Source: Cognatiluteimonas profundi | GTDB taxonomy: Bacteria; Pseudomonadota; Gammaproteobacteria; Xanthomonadales; Xanthomonadaceae | Direction: 5' to 3' | Assembly: GCF_009792795.1 (NCBI RefSeq) | Contig: NZ_VKHQ01000003.1 | Span: 124,001 to 188,000, forward strand | Length of the DNA: 64,000 nt | In this document: piece after piece, positions 15,386-27,422 of the stretch | How positions within the stretch are numbered: position 1 is the stretch's first letter | Layout of the letters: each line of letters starts with the position of its first letter | Translations under genes and position numbers: made by a program | Notes under the pieces: generated by a model | Database searches by the model: none | What the model was told of the DNA's origin: nothing | What the model saw: only the letters and a program-made list of their open reading frames with translations

Positions 15386-15871
15386 TCAGTGTGGGGAGAG
15401 TGCGGACAACACGTGCTCGGCGGAGGACACACGGAATTCACCCGGCGCCTCGATGAAAACCTGCTTGGCGACGCCATCCTCGACGATGATGGCGTAGCGC
15501 TTGGATCGCGTTCCCATGCCATACGCGCTGGCGTCCATTTCCAGGCCAAGCGCGCGGGTGAACTCGCCGTTGCCGTCGGCCAGCATCATCAACTCGTCCG
15601 GAACGTGCTGGCTCTGGCCCCAGGCCTGCATGACGAATGGGTCGTTGACCGACACGCAGGCGACTTCGACGCCCAGCTTGCGGAAGTCCTCGAAGTGCTC
15701 GATGAAGCCGGGCAGGTGTTTTTCAGAACAGGTCGGGGTGAAGGCACCCGGTACGGCAAACAGCACGATCTTCTTGCCCTCGAACAGTGCCGTGGTGTCG
15801 ACGGTTTCGACGCCGGAACGGATGCGCTGCAGCGGGAATTCGGGCAGGCGGTCGCCAGCTTTGATGGGCAT
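15386..15871 (-). CDS. Peroxiredoxin, Prx5 type
   Basis: Thiol peroxidase of the PRX5/AhpC-TSA family that reduces hydrogen peroxide and organic peroxides, cytoplasmic. From ATG at 15869-15871 the protein has 161 residues. The peroxidatic Cys48 lies in PGAFTPTCSEKHLPGF, the Prx5 signature. It also has a second cysteine in VACVSVNDPFV and a YGMGTRSKRYAIIVEDG segment typical of the family. The start MPIKAGDRLPEFPL is preferred over upstream in-frame codons because it matches family N termini and has GAAGAG about 10 bases ahead. It is the first gene of the pair with the ferritin-like gene and is divergent from hsp20. Confidence 0.9.
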   Translation of the reverse strand: MPIKAGDRLPEFPLQRIRSGVETVDTTALFEGKKIVLFAVPGAFTPTCSEKHLPGFIEHFEDFRKLGVEVACVSVNDPFVMQAWGQSQHVPDELMMLADGNGEFTRALGLEMDASAYGMGTRSKRYAIIVEDGVAKQVFIEAPGEFRVSSAEHVLSALSPH

Positions 15872-15935
15872 GGGGGGGAACTCTTCAGGGAACGGCAGAC
15901 AGTTTAGTGGCGAGCTGGTGAAGGGGCGGGAAAGC

Positions 15936-15964
15936 CTTGAAATCGCGGACGGCGCACCCGATCT
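15936..15964 (+). promoter_or_regulatory. Sigma-32-like heat-shock promoter for hsp20-cbpA
   Basis: CTTGAAA at 15936-15942, a 14-base spacer, and CCCGATCT at 15957-15964 match the RpoH consensus (CTTGAAA, 11-16 bases, CCCCATNT) almost completely. It lies 62 bases upstream of the Hsp20 start on the same strand, in the gap shared with the divergent peroxiredoxin gene. A start near 15971 would give a leader of about 56 bases. The match and position strongly suggest heat-shock control of the downstream chaperone pair. Confidence 0.78.
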
Positions 15965-16026
15965 GTGGCTTGGCGGCACAGTCCGTCGACACGCATCCAC
16001 AGAAGGAAAAACGACAGGAGAAACCG

Positions 16027-16551
16027 ATGAATATCGCCCGTTACCGCCAGGTGCCGTCGCAGGGACGGCTGCAAAATGACCTCATGCAGGTGTTCGACCG
16101 CCTGTTCGAGGGGAGTCTGTTCGACCAGGACCAGTCCGACGACAGTTCCATCGTGACCAGCCAGTGGGTGCCGCGCGTCGACGTCAAGGAAGAGCAGGAC
16201 CGCTTCGTCCTGTACGCCGATCTTCCCGGGATCGACCCGGACAGGATCGACGTCTCGATGGACAAGGGCATCCTCACGATCAAGGGTGAGCGCAGCAGCG
16301 AAGCCTCCGAGCAGACCGATCGTTTTTCGCGGATCGAGCGTCGCTACGGCAATTTCTATCGTCGCTTCGCGCTGCCTGACAGCGCCGATCCGGAAGGCAT
16401 CCAGGCGCATGGCCGCAATGGCGTGCTGGAAATCACCATCCCCAAGAAGCCCGAGGCAGCCCCGCGCCGCATCCAGGTCGCCAACAAGGAGCAGGTCCGC
16501 CACGAGGGCGGCCAGCAGCGCACCATCAACGCGCCGCCGACCCAGCAGTAA
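16027..16551 (+). CDS. Small heat-shock protein, Hsp20/alpha-crystallin family
   Basis: ATP-independent holdase that binds unfolding proteins. The 174 residues have an N-terminal arm (MNIARYRQVPSQGRLQNDL), then an alpha-crystallin domain from about residue 45 (WVPRVDVKEEQDRFVLYADLP, GIDPDRIDVSMDKGILTIKG). The family C-terminal segment HGRNGVLEITIPKKPEA contains the I-x-I/V-type anchor. A CAGGAG ribosome-binding site sits 6 bases before ATG 16027. It is preceded by a near-consensus sigma-32 promoter and followed after 102 bases by the DnaJ-type gene cbpA, a coherent chaperone unit. Confidence 0.93.
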   Translation: MNIARYRQVPSQGRLQNDLMQVFDRLFEGSLFDQDQSDDSSIVTSQWVPRVDVKEEQDRFVLYADLPGIDPDRIDVSMDKGILTIKGERSSEASEQTDRFSRIERRYGNFYRRFALPDSADPEGIQAHGRNGVLEITIPKKPEAAPRRIQVANKEQVRHEGGQQRTINAPPTQQ

Positions 16552-16581
16552 CCGAACAGTTGCCGGCAGTGCGCTAGTCTT

Positions 16582-16608
16582 CTGGCCTGTGGCGTCGCCA
16601 CAGGCCAG
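16582..16608. repeat. Perfect inverted repeat between hsp20 and cbpA
   Basis: A 12-bp perfect stem (16582-16593 with 16597-16608) with a three-base loop GTC. TCATTGTT follows, which is too poor in T to call a strong terminator. It may attenuate read-through from hsp20 into cbpA or stabilise the upstream message end; the sequence alone does not decide. Confidence 0.6.
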
Positions 16609-16653
16609 TCATTGTTGGATCATCGGCACGCAGCCAGAGGCAACGGATCGCAG

Positions 16654-17580
16654 ATGCAGTTCAAGGATTACTACGAGATCCTCGGCGTCGAGCCCACGGC
16701 GGGCGAGGCCGAAATCAAGACGGCGTATCGCCGGCTCGCGCGCAAGCTGCATCCCGATGTCAGCAAGGAAGCGGGCGCGGAGGAGAAATTCAAGGCGGTC
16801 AACGAGGCCTATGAAGCCCTGCGGGATCCGCAAAAACGCGCGGCATACGACCAGCTGCGCACGCGCGGCTACCGCCCGGGCGACGAGGTCCACGCGCCGC
16901 CCGGTGGATTCGGACAGGGCGGTCCGGAGGGATTCGGCGATTTCGACGAGATCTTCGCGGGAGGCGGCGCAGGCGGCGGTTTCAGCGATTTCTTCGAGGA
17001 ATTGTTCGGGCGGCGCCGTTCGGCCGACGGATTCGGCCAGCATCCCGGGCAAGGGCCCGCGGGCCATCGCGCCCCGCCACGTGGCGATACCCGCGCCAAG
17101 CTCGCCGTGCCGCTGGAAGCCGTCTACAACGGCGGCAGCATCCGCATCGGCGTCAACGGCAGGACCCTCGACGTCCGCGTCCCCAAAGGCATCAAGCCCG
17201 GCCAGAAGATCCGCCTGGGCGGACAGGGCGCGCAAGGCGACCTGCTGCTGGAGATCGAATACGCGGCGCATCCGCAGTTCGAGGTGGACGGCCGCAACAT
17301 CATCCACGTGCTGCCCATCGCTCCGTGGGAGGCGGCATTGGGATCGACTGTCAGCGTGCCGACCCTTGGCGGCTCGGTCGAACTGAAGATACCGGCCGAT
17401 TCCGAAGCCGGGCGCAAGCTGCGCCTGCGCGGGCGCGGCCTGCCGGCGACATCCAGCACACCGGCCGGTGACCAGATCGTTGAACTGGAAGTCCTGGCGC
17501 CCAAGGCGCATACCGATGGCGAACGCGAAGCCTATGCGCGCCTGCGCGATGCGTTCGGCGACGACTGGCGGCGTGCCTGA
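16654..17580 (+). CDS. cbpA: DnaJ-class co-chaperone CbpA
   Basis: J-domain co-chaperone that stimulates DnaK ATPase; E. coli CbpA also binds curved DNA in the nucleoid. The 308 residues begin with a J domain (residues 5-70, [21 protein letters not shown]) containing the essential HPD in [12 protein letters not shown] glycine/phenylalanine-rich linker follows (about 80-150), then two C-terminal beta domains ([19 protein letters not shown] onward). No CxxCxGxG zinc-finger repeats are present, which separates it from DnaJ. It shares its upstream region with hsp20 and is likely heat-inducible. No separate CbpM modulator gene is seen nearby. Confidence 0.92.
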   Translation: MQFKDYYEILGVEPTAGEAEIKTAYRRLARKLHPDVSKEAGAEEKFKAVNEAYEALRDPQKRAAYDQLRTRGYRPGDEVHAPPGGFGQGGPEGFGDFDEIFAGGGAGGGFSDFFEELFGRRRSADGFGQHPGQGPAGHRAPPRGDTRAKLAVPLEAVYNGGSIRIGVNGRTLDVRVPKGIKPGQKIRLGGQGAQGDLLLEIEYAAHPQFEVDGRNIIHVLPIAPWEAALGSTVSVPTLGGSVELKIPADSEAGRKLRLRGRGLPATSSTPAGDQIVELEVLAPKAHTDGEREAYARLRDAFGDDWRRA

Positions 17581-17608
17581 CAGCGGCTGTACGCGCCCCA
17601 AGCAAGGC

Positions 17609-17637
17609 GTAGCCCGGGTAAGCGCAGCGCACCCGGG
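17609..17637. repeat. REP-like palindrome
   Basis: GTAGCCCGGGT...ACCCGGG forms a 7-bp stem (17613-17619 with 17631-17637) with an internal GCGCAGCGC-type loop. The sequence resembles the GTAGCCCGGGTAAGCGCAGC family of extragenic palindromes scattered through Xanthomonadaceae and related genomes. It lies between the convergent cbpA and pilH-like genes, a typical site for such elements. The family name rests on memory of the pattern. Confidence 0.6.
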
Positions 17638-17695
17638 AGTTCGTCGCCCGCAGGCTCACGTCGTACCGCGCCGAGGCCTCTCGGCAAAACGAATC

Positions 17696-18082
17696 TCAGG
17701 CGGCGCCGGCACCACCACCACCACCGATGTGCCCGGTGATGACTTCGGCCAGTTCGGCTTCGCTGAAGGGCTTGGTCAGGTAGGCGCGCGCACCTTGGCG
17801 CATGCCCCACATCCGATCCGTGTCCTGGTCCTTGGTCGTGACCAGGATGACGGGGATGTGCTTGGTCGTGGACTCGCGCGTGATCGCGCGCGTTGCCTGG
17901 AAACCGTTGAGGTTCGGCATCACCACGTCCATCAGGATCAGGTCGGGCAATTCACGCTTGGCGACTTCCACGCCCTGCGCGCCGTCCTCGGCAGTGACGG
18001 CTTCGTGGCCGAGTTTCTCGACGATGCGACGGATTCCCATCAGTTGCGAAGGGGAATCGTCGACGATGAGGATGCGCGCCAT
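17696..18082 (-). CDS. pilH: Stand-alone response regulator, PilH-like
   Basis: A CheY-like receiver with no output domain (128 residues). The acidic pocket is Asp8/Asp9, phospho-acceptor Asp52 is in LILMDVVMPNLNGFQATR, with switch Thr82/83 and conserved Lys104 in AYLTKPF. The text MARILIVDDSPSQ...GFQATR...VTTKDQDTDRMWGMRQGARAYLTKP follows closely the pattern of PilH/PilG regulators of type IV pilus twitching motility. No chemotaxis or pil genes are adjacent, so the assignment to the Pil-Chp pathway is by sequence alone. A glycine-rich tail (GGGGGAGAA) ends the protein. A -10-like TACAAT lies on the minus strand at 18113-18108, 26 bases upstream of the start. Confidence 0.75.
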   Translation of the reverse strand: MARILIVDDSPSQLMGIRRIVEKLGHEAVTAEDGAQGVEVAKRELPDLILMDVVMPNLNGFQATRAITRESTTKHIPVILVTTKDQDTDRMWGMRQGARAYLTKPFSEAELAEVITGHIGGGGGAGAA

Positions 18083-18141
18083 GTTGGTTTCCCTGAAATT
18101 CGCGTCGATTGTAGCCGTCGCGCGTCCCGCGGCATACCCGA

Positions 18142-19130
<989 letters not shown>

Positions 19131-19134
<4 letters not shown>

Positions 19135-19718
19135 CGTCCGTCCTCGGCGGCTGGTGGTGACCCATCCAGCCTGGGCGGCTGGTTGTCGCGCAACCATGTC
19201 ATCAACGCATCGATCTCCTCGCCATGCCACAGGTCGCGCCGATGCTGCGACGGCACGAAGCCGGTATCGACCATGCGATCCAGCATCGCCACCAGCGGCG
19301 AATAGAAGCCATCGACATCCAGCAGCGCACACGGTTTGTCGCCGAATCCGAGCTGTCGCCAGGTGAGCATCTCGAACATCTCGTCGAGCGTGCCGAATCC
19401 ACCCGGCAAGGCCACGAAGGCATCGCTGAGGTCGAACATGCGTGCCTTGCGCGCGTGCATGCTGGCCACGACCTCCAGCCGCGTCAGCGACTGGTGCGCG
19501 ACTTCCCACTGGACCAGTTGCTGCGGGATGACGCCGACGACGTCGCCACCGGCGGCCAATGCGGCATCGGCGACGACGCCCATCAGGCCGACGTTGCCGC
19601 CGCCATAGACGAGCGTCAGTCCGTCACGTGCCAACCGGCTGCCGAGCGCGGCTGCCTTGCGGGCGAAGTCGGGCGTGCTGCCGGGGCGCGAGCCGCAATA
19701 GACGCAGACCGCCTTCAT
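19131..19718 (-). CDS. LOG family nucleoside-5'-monophosphate phosphoribohydrolase
   Basis: LONELY GUY-type enzyme (formerly labelled lysine decarboxylase-like), 195 residues. It carries the diagnostic PGGFGTLDEMFE motif, SMHARKARMF and LVYGGGNVGLMG for binding the ribose-5-phosphate of a nucleotide. Plant and some bacterial members release cytokinin bases from N6-modified AMP; many bacterial members act on other NMPs in salvage or detoxification. The gene is coupled by ATGA to acuI downstream, and 34 bases separate it from the membrane protein upstream. Cytokinin production is possible but not supported by any isopentenyltransferase in this window. Confidence 0.87.
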
Positions 19719-19752
19719 GCAACGCGCCAGGCTCTGGCGAAGCGATTCGGGC

Positions 19753-20100
19753 TCACGTGGCGGACCTCGTCAGCAGCCACTGCACGAGCGAGACGCCGGC
19801 GAATCCAGTGATCGCGGCCGCCATGAATGCGACCACGGCGGGCCAGCCTTGCCGCAATCCCAGGGCCAGCACCACGAAGAACGGCAGGCTGCCGAGCACG
19901 AACCAGAAGATGCCCATCGACAGGTCCGCAACCTGCCGGGGATCGTGCGTGTCGGTGTACAGCCACACCAGCACCAGCAGGGATGTGAGCGGCAGCGACG
20001 CCACCAGCGCCCCGAGCCAACCGGTGCGGCGCGCAAGTGCGGACGCCACCAGCACGACCGCGACGGTGATGAGGAATTTCAGGATCAACTGCATGTTCAT
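19753..20100 (-). CDS. Small integral membrane protein, DUF3147-like
   Basis: 115 residues with four likely membrane helices: LILKFLITVAVVLVASALA, GWLGALVASLPLTSLLVLVW, MGIFWFVLGSLPFFVVLALG and AVVAFMAAAITGFAGVSLVQ. This matches the DUF3147 family by length and pattern; no function is established. ATG at 20098-20100 overlaps the methyltransferase stop (20097-20099), so it is co-translated with that gene. A second ATG two codons later is an alternative start. It sits between a methyltransferase and a LOG enzyme in an operon of four genes whose common purpose is not evident. Confidence 0.72.
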   Translation of the reverse strand: MNMQLILKFLITVAVVLVASALARRTGWLGALVASLPLTSLLVLVWLYTDTHDPRQVADLSMGIFWFVLGSLPFFVVLALGLRQGWPAVVAFMAAAITGFAGVSLVQWLLTRSAT

Positions 20101-20966
20101 GCAGCCGCTCCGTCGCTTTCGAGCAGGACGATGCCCGACATGCGGCGGGACGCCTCGCGTTTGGCTGCGGGCTGCAGGTAGCCCAGCCATTGCCACAACC
20201 ACGCGCCGGGCATCGTGCGATCCAGGCGCAGGGATTCATCCCAGGTGGAGCGGAATTCGGCTTCCCTCCAGCCGAAAGGTGCGAAGAACGCCGTGCCCTC
20301 CGCTGGGCCAAACAGGAATGGCGCATTGCCGTCGCGCAACTGCGGTTGCCATTGCCGCTCGAGCAGCTTCAGGAGCATCGGCGAAGCAAGGTCGGTGAGC
20401 CACCAGCGCGCATGCGCAACGTCGTGCAGGTCGCGCGCCAGGTCGGCGACCTGGTCGCTTTCCAGGTAGACCAGCAGGCCTTCGGTGATCACCAACACGG
20501 GGCCATGGGCAGCAGCATTGGCGAACAACTCGCGCCGCGTGTGCGCATCACGCAGGTCGACCGCGATGAACTCAAGCTGGCACCGGGGTGCCTCGCCAGC
20601 CATGCGTTCGCGGAAATACCCGACCATGTCCGGCAGGTCGACATGCAGCCAGCGCAGCGACGCAGGCAGGTCCAGGCGATAGGGGCGAGCATCCAGCCCG
20701 GCGGCGAGGTTGAGCACCGTGGTCGCGCCCTGCTGCACGCAGCGCATGACGATCTCGTCCATGACCGCGGTCCGCACCACCATCGGCCAGGACATCGTCT
20801 TGCCGCGCGGCATCGCGTCGACGATCGCCTGTCCGCGCTCACCAGCCAGGCGACGCGCGAACGGATCGACGAAATGCGCGTCGTGACGCTCGCTTTCCAT
20901 CGCTCGGTAGATCGCCACCCATAGGGCGGTGTCGGACACGTTGCGGATCGGATTGGCCTGGCTCAT
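20097..20966 (-). CDS. Class I SAM-dependent methyltransferase, LCMT/PPM family
   Basis: 289 residues of the leucine-carboxyl-methyltransferase-like family (PF04072/TIGR00027 type). The N terminus NVSDTALWVAIYRAMES with DPFARRLAGERG precedes VLNLAAGLDARPYRLDLP, which is the SAM-binding motif I, and HVDLPDMVGYFRERM, VLVITEGLLVYLES follow. Bacterial members methylate O-atoms of unknown small molecules or polyketides. It begins 37 bases after lpdA and heads the four-gene unit methyltransferase, membrane protein, LOG, AcuI. It could be co-transcribed with the 2-oxoglutarate dehydrogenase operon because no terminator is seen between them. Confidence 0.84.
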   Translation of the reverse strand: MSQANPIRNVSDTALWVAIYRAMESERHDAHFVDPFARRLAGERGQAIVDAMPRGKTMSWPMVVRTAVMDEIVMRCVQQGATTVLNLAAGLDARPYRLDLPASLRWLHVDLPDMVGYFRERMAGEAPRCQLEFIAVDLRDAHTRRELFANAAAHGPVLVITEGLLVYLESDQVADLARDLHDVAHARWWLTDLASPMLLKLLERQWQPQLRDGNAPFLFGPAEGTAFFAPFGWREAEFRSTWDESLRLDRTMPGAWLWQWLGYLQPAAKREASRRMSGIVLLESDGAAA

Positions 20967-21003
20967 TGCGACGACCTCACCGGATGGAAAACCTGCGACG
21001 CGA

Positions 21004-22431
21004 TCAGTTGACCTTGTGGATCGCGCGTTTGTCCACGGCCATGGCCGCATCGTGGATGGCTTCGGACAGCGTCGGATGTGCATGGCAGATGCGGGCGAGG
21101 TCGTCCGCCGAGCCATTGAATTCCATGGTCAGCACGCCCTCGTGCACGAGCTCGGAAACACCGACACCGACCAGGTGCAGGCCGAGCACGCGATCGGTTT
21201 CCGCATGCGCGATCACCTTCACGAAACCCGCGGGCTCGCCCATCGCCACCGCGCGGCCGATCGCCGCGAACGGGAAGCTGCCGGTCTTGAACGGAATGCC
21301 TTCGGCCTTCAACTGCTGCTCGGTCCTGCCGACCCAGGCGATTTCAGGCTCGGTGTAGATGACCCACGGAATGGTGTCGTAGTTGACGTGGCCGGGCAGG
21401 CCGGCGATCAGTTCGGCCACCGCGATGCCTTCCTCGAAACCCTTGTGCGCCAGCATCGGGCCGCGCACGCAGTCGCCGACCGCCCAGACGCCATCGACGC
21501 CGGTGTGGCAATGCTCGTCGACCTCGACCACGCCTCGCGCGTCGAGCTTCACACCTGTGCCATCGGCAAGCAGGCCCTTGCTGGCGGCCTTGCGTCCGAC
21601 GGAGACCAGCAGCTTGTCGACGACGAGCGTCTGTTCGCCCTTGGCATCGGAATAGGTGACATGCACGCCGTCCTTCCTGACCTCGGTCTTCGAGACCTTG
21701 GCGCCAAGGCGGATGTCCAGGCCCTGCTTCTTGAATTCCTTGGCGGCGACCTTTGCGACTTCCGCATCGGCCGCGGGAAGGAATTCAGGCATCGCCTCGA
21801 GGATCACCACCTCGGCACCCAGGCGCTTCCAGACGCTGCCCAACTCGAGGCCGATCACTCCGGCGCCGATCACACCCAGGCGCTTGGGAACGGCGGTGAA
21901 ATCCAGTGCGCCGACGTTGTCGACGATGTGTTCGCCGAATTTTGCGAAAGGCAGTTCGATCGAATCCGAACCCGCGGCCAGGATGACGTTGGTGCCCTTG
22001 AGTTCGAGCTCGGATCCATCGTGCTGCTTCACTTTCACGACATTGCCGGGAAACAAGGTGCCGAAGCCATGGATCGTCGTGATCTTGTTCGCCTTGAACA
22101 GCAGCGCGATGCCGCCGGTGAACTGTTTGACGATCTTGTCCTTGCGACCAACCATGGTGCCGACGTCGATCTTTGCATCCTTCGTGGCGATGCCGTGTTC
22201 CGGGAACAGGTGTTGCAGGTTCCAGAACTGACGTGAACTGTCGAGCAGGGCCTTGGAGGGGACGCAGCCCACTCGCAGGCAGGTGCCGCCCAATGCTGGT
22301 GTTCCATCCTTGCCCATGCCGGCATCGATGCAGGCGGTCTTCAGCCCGAGCTGCGCGGCGCGGATCGCGGCGTGGTAACCCGCGGGACCGCCGCCGATGA
22401 CGACGACGTCGAAAGTCTGCTGTTCACTCAT
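21004..22431 (-). CDS. lpdA: Dihydrolipoyl dehydrogenase (E3)
   Basis: FAD-dependent oxidoreductase that re-oxidises dihydrolipoamide in 2-oxo-acid dehydrogenase complexes, producing NADH. The 475 residues have the FAD fold VVVIGGGPAGYHAA (residues 9-22) and the redox-active disulfide GTCLRVGCVPSKALL (Cys51 and Cys56). The NAD-binding fold is RLGVIGAGVIGLELG, and the C-terminal HAHPTLSEAIHDA supplies the catalytic His-Glu pair. It is the third gene after sucA and sucB and therefore presumably the E3 of the 2-oxoglutarate dehydrogenase complex. A 131-base gap with a small palindrome separates it from sucB. Confidence 0.96.
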   Translation of the reverse strand: MSEQQTFDVVVIGGGPAGYHAAIRAAQLGLKTACIDAGMGKDGTPALGGTCLRVGCVPSKALLDSSRQFWNLQHLFPEHGIATKDAKIDVGTMVGRKDKIVKQFTGGIALLFKANKITTIHGFGTLFPGNVVKVKQHDGSELELKGTNVILAAGSDSIELPFAKFGEHIVDNVGALDFTAVPKRLGVIGAGVIGLELGSVWKRLGAEVVILEAMPEFLPAADAEVAKVAAKEFKKQGLDIRLGAKVSKTEVRKDGVHVTYSDAKGEQTLVVDKLLVSVGRKAASKGLLADGTGVKLDARGVVEVDEHCHTGVDGVWAVGDCVRGPMLAHKGFEEGIAVAELIAGLPGHVNYDTIPWVIYTEPEIAWVGRTEQQLKAEGIPFKTGSFPFAAIGRAVAMGEPAGFVKVIAHAETDRVLGLHLVGVGVSELVHEGVLTMEFNGSADDLARICHAHPTLSEAIHDAAMAVDKRAIHKVN

Positions 22432-22531
22432 GTCTTCGGATTCCTTGGCATTTCACTTCGCCCGCCAGTGGGAGAAGGTGGCGCGGCGCGCCGGGCGCGG
22501 CTGCTCGCGAAAAGCGACACCTTGCCCTGAC

Positions 22532-22551
22532 CCCTCCCGAATGCGGGAGGG
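22532..22551. repeat. Palindrome between sucB and lpdA
   Basis: CCCTCCCG and CGGGAGGG (22532-22539 and 22544-22551) form a perfect 8-bp stem with a four-base loop. No T-run follows on either side. The surrounding 130 bases, with GTGGGAGAAGGTGGCGCGGCGCGCC-like wording at about 22471-22495, resemble a degenerate extragenic repeat common in GC-rich gammaproteobacteria. It may tune the sucB to lpdA ratio, but that is speculation. Confidence 0.45.
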
Positions 22552-22562
22552 ATCGAAACGGA

Positions 22563-23753
22563 TCACATGCCCAGCAGCATGCGGCTGGGATTCTCGAGCT
22601 GGTTCTTGATGTCGACCAGGAACAGCACCGCATCCTTGCCGTCGATGATGCGATGGTCGTAGCTGATCGCGATGTACATCATCGGGGCGGCGACGATCTG
22701 TCCGTTCTCGACGATTGGGCGCTCCTTGATGGTGTGCATGCCCAGGATCGCGGATTGCGGCGGGTTCACGATCGGCGTGGACAGCAGCGAACCGAACGTG
22801 CCGCCGTTGGTGATCGTGAATGTCCCGCCCTGCAGGTCTTCCAGCTTCAGGCCGCCCTCGCGCGCCGCCTTGGCATAGCCGGCGATGGCCATTTCAATCT
22901 CGGCGAAGGACATGCGCTCGACGTTGCGCAGCACCGGCGTCACCAGTCCGCGATCGGTCGACACCGCGATCGAGATGTCGGCGTAGCCGTGGTAGATGAC
23001 GTCGTTGCCATCGACCGATGCATTGACCACCGGGTATTTCTGCAGCGCGTTGGCGGCGGCCTTGGCGAAGAAGCTCATGAATCCGAGCTTGATGCCGTTG
23101 GCCTTCTCGAACGACTCGCCGAGCTCCTTGCGCATCGCCATGACCTTGCCGAGGTTGACCTCGTTGAAGGACGTGAGCATCGCGATCGAATTCTTCGACT
23201 GCATCAGGCGCTCGGCGATCCGCGCGCGCATGCGCGTCATCGGCACGCGTTCCTCGGGACGTGCGCCGCCCGACACGCCGGCGGTCCTGCCTGCCGCGTA
23301 GTTGACGATGTCTTCCTTGGTCACCGCACCCTTGCGTCCGGTGCCTTCGACGCTGGATGCGTCCACGCCGGCCTTTTCGGCGGCAAAGCGCGCACCGGGG
23401 GGCAGGGCGGCGGCCTGCGTTGCCGCGACCGGCGCGGCCGGCTTCGGCGCTGCGGGCGCTGCTGCAGCGGCGGGCGCCGCAGCCTTCGTGGGCTCGGCTG
23501 CCTTGGCGGGCGCGGCGCCTTCCTCGATGATCGCCAGGACCTGCTGGCTGGTGACGGTGGCGCCGGTCTCGAAGCGGATTTCCTTCAGCACGCCGTCGAC
23601 GGGAGAGGGCACCTCGAGCACGACCTTGTCCGTTTCCAGGTCGACCAGGTTCTCGTCGCGCGCGACCGCGTCGCCGGCCTTCTTGTTCCAGGTGGCGATG
23701 GTGGCGTCCGAAACCGATTCGGGCAGAACCGGGACTTTGACTTCAATGGCCAT
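22563..23753 (-). CDS. sucB: 2-oxoglutarate dehydrogenase E2, dihydrolipoamide succinyltransferase
   Basis: Core of the 2-oxoglutarate dehydrogenase complex; transfers succinyl from lipoyl-lysine to CoA. The 396 residues hold an N-terminal lipoyl domain with Lys43 in [15 protein letters not shown]. An Ala/Pro-rich hinge (about 80-120) leads to a peripheral-subunit-binding domain ([20 protein letters not shown]). The catalytic domain ends in [18 protein letters not shown] with the active-site His near residue 367. Only one lipoyl domain is present, normal for SucB. It lies 36 bases downstream of sucA in the same operon. Confidence 0.96.
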   Translation of the reverse strand: MAIEVKVPVLPESVSDATIATWNKKAGDAVARDENLVDLETDKVVLEVPSPVDGVLKEIRFETGATVTSQQVLAIIEEGAAPAKAAEPTKAAAPAAAAAPAAPKPAAPVAATQAAALPPGARFAAEKAGVDASSVEGTGRKGAVTKEDIVNYAAGRTAGVSGGARPEERVPMTRMRARIAERLMQSKNSIAMLTSFNEVNLGKVMAMRKELGESFEKANGIKLGFMSFFAKAAANALQKYPVVNASVDGNDVIYHGYADISIAVSTDRGLVTPVLRNVERMSFAEIEMAIAGYAKAAREGGLKLEDLQGGTFTITNGGTFGSLLSTPIVNPPQSAILGMHTIKERPIVENGQIVAAPMMYIAISYDHRIIDGKDAVLFLVDIKNQLENPSRMLLGM

Positions 23754-23789
23754 GGGCGGCGTCCTGGAGGTGATATGGGGTGTGGTTGA

Positions 23790-26621
<2,832 letters not shown>

Positions 26622-26652
26622 TCTGGCGTCGGAAGCTCGAAAGGATGGATGA

Positions 26653-26669
26653 AGTCGCTTCAAGCGACT
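26653..26669. promoter_or_regulatory. Palindrome in sucA leader, candidate operator or leader hairpin
   Basis: AGTCGCTT, C, AAGCGACT is a perfect 8-bp inverted repeat with a single central base, 31 bases upstream of the sucA GTG. It lies downstream of the TATAAT at 26727-26722, so it would be in the transcript and could act as a short hairpin or, as DNA, as a repressor site. The cognate regulator is unknown. Confidence 0.4.
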
Positions 26670-26721
26670 GAAAACGCGACGATTCCTGCCATCGGGCTGG
26701 AACCGGCGCGAAAGGCCGTGA

Positions 26722-26727
26722 ATTATA
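26722..26727 (-). promoter_or_regulatory. sucA -10 element
   Basis: On the minus strand the hexamer is a consensus TATAAT. No -35 of quality is visible 17 bases upstream (ATCCCG), so activation by a regulator is plausible. Transcription would begin near 26715, leaving a leader of about 94 bases before the sucA GTG. Confidence 0.5.
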
Positions 26728-26762
26728 GCGGGCAAAGATAGGATCGGGATGGCGACTTCGCC

Positions 26763-26910
26763 ATGCCGCGCCCCCGCGCGCTGAGGATAGGCGTCAACGA
26801 GCTGTTCAATTGGGCCGCGCGCCGGGGACATGCGGCGGGCGAGCGGTTCGCGCAGTTCAATGCCGCGCCCCCGCGCGCTGAGGTCAGGCGGTGGCGAGCT
26901 CTTCAAACCG
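26763..26910. repeat. Imperfect tandem repeat, period 97 bases, upstream of sucA
   Basis: The 24 bases from 26763 recur exactly from 26860 (ATGCCGCGCCCCCGCGCGCT followed by GAGG). The next 25 bases remain similar (AGGCG...CGAGCT-TTCAA in both copies). This 300-base gene-free stretch between sucA and the small PLD-like gene holds nothing else I can name besides the sucA promoter. The repeats carry GC-rich palindromic runs and may be remnants of an extragenic repeat or a slippage duplication. Confidence 0.65.
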
Positions 26911-26933
26911 CCCGCGCCGCCGCCCGCCCAAAC

Positions 26934-27422
26934 CTAGATCCCCAGGCTCCGGTACTCGGTCACCGGCCGCGACCGCTCCCAGACCCGATCGAAGCCCTCA
27001 CGCAACTGCCGGGCTCGACCGGATGCCTGGAGGTCGGCTTCGCCGTCGAAACGGTGGCCCAGGCCGCGGAAATAAAACCCGCCCGCGTCATTGCACAGGA
27101 ACGCCGATGGATAGGCGCGATCGACCGGGTCCAGCACTTCGCGGAAGGAAAAGACGCTCGGCAGGCGTTGCGCGAAGGCGATCAGCGGCGCGTGGCGGCG
27201 GTGCGGGGTTTCCGCATCCTGGAGCAGGATCCGCACCGCGTTGTCGCGGCCGGCGGTTGCGAAGCGTCGCAAGGCTTCCAGCACGCCGGGTGCGTCGAGC
27301 AGGCCCGGATCGAGTTCGCGGCTGTAGATCCACAATGCACGGCGTGCGGACTGCACGATGGCGGTGGTGACGGCGACGGCGTCGTCGCAGGATTCAATGG
27401 CGGTGAACGGCAGCGTTTTCAT
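26934..27422 (-). CDS. Uncharacterised protein coupled to roxA, PLD-like (DUF7931-type)
   Basis: 162 residues from ATG at 27420-27422, which overlaps the roxA stop as ATGA. The pattern (ESCDDAVAVTTAIVQSARRALWIYSRELDPGLLD, then ALRRFATAGRDNAVRILLQDAE, then HRRHAPLIAFAQRLPS) resembles half of a phospholipase-D-like fold, as found in DUF7931 proteins. I do not see the HxKxxxxD catalytic motif, so enzymatic activity is doubtful. It ends the purB-roxA-orf unit. No function can be assigned; its constant coupling to the ribosomal oxygenase gene, if conserved, would be informative. Confidence 0.72.
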   Translation of the reverse strand: MKTLPFTAIESCDDAVAVTTAIVQSARRALWIYSRELDPGLLDAPGVLEALRRFATAGRDNAVRILLQDAETPHRRHAPLIAFAQRLPSVFSFREVLDPVDRAYPSAFLCNDAGGFYFRGLGHRFDGEADLQASGRARQLREGFDRVWERSRPVTEYRSLGI

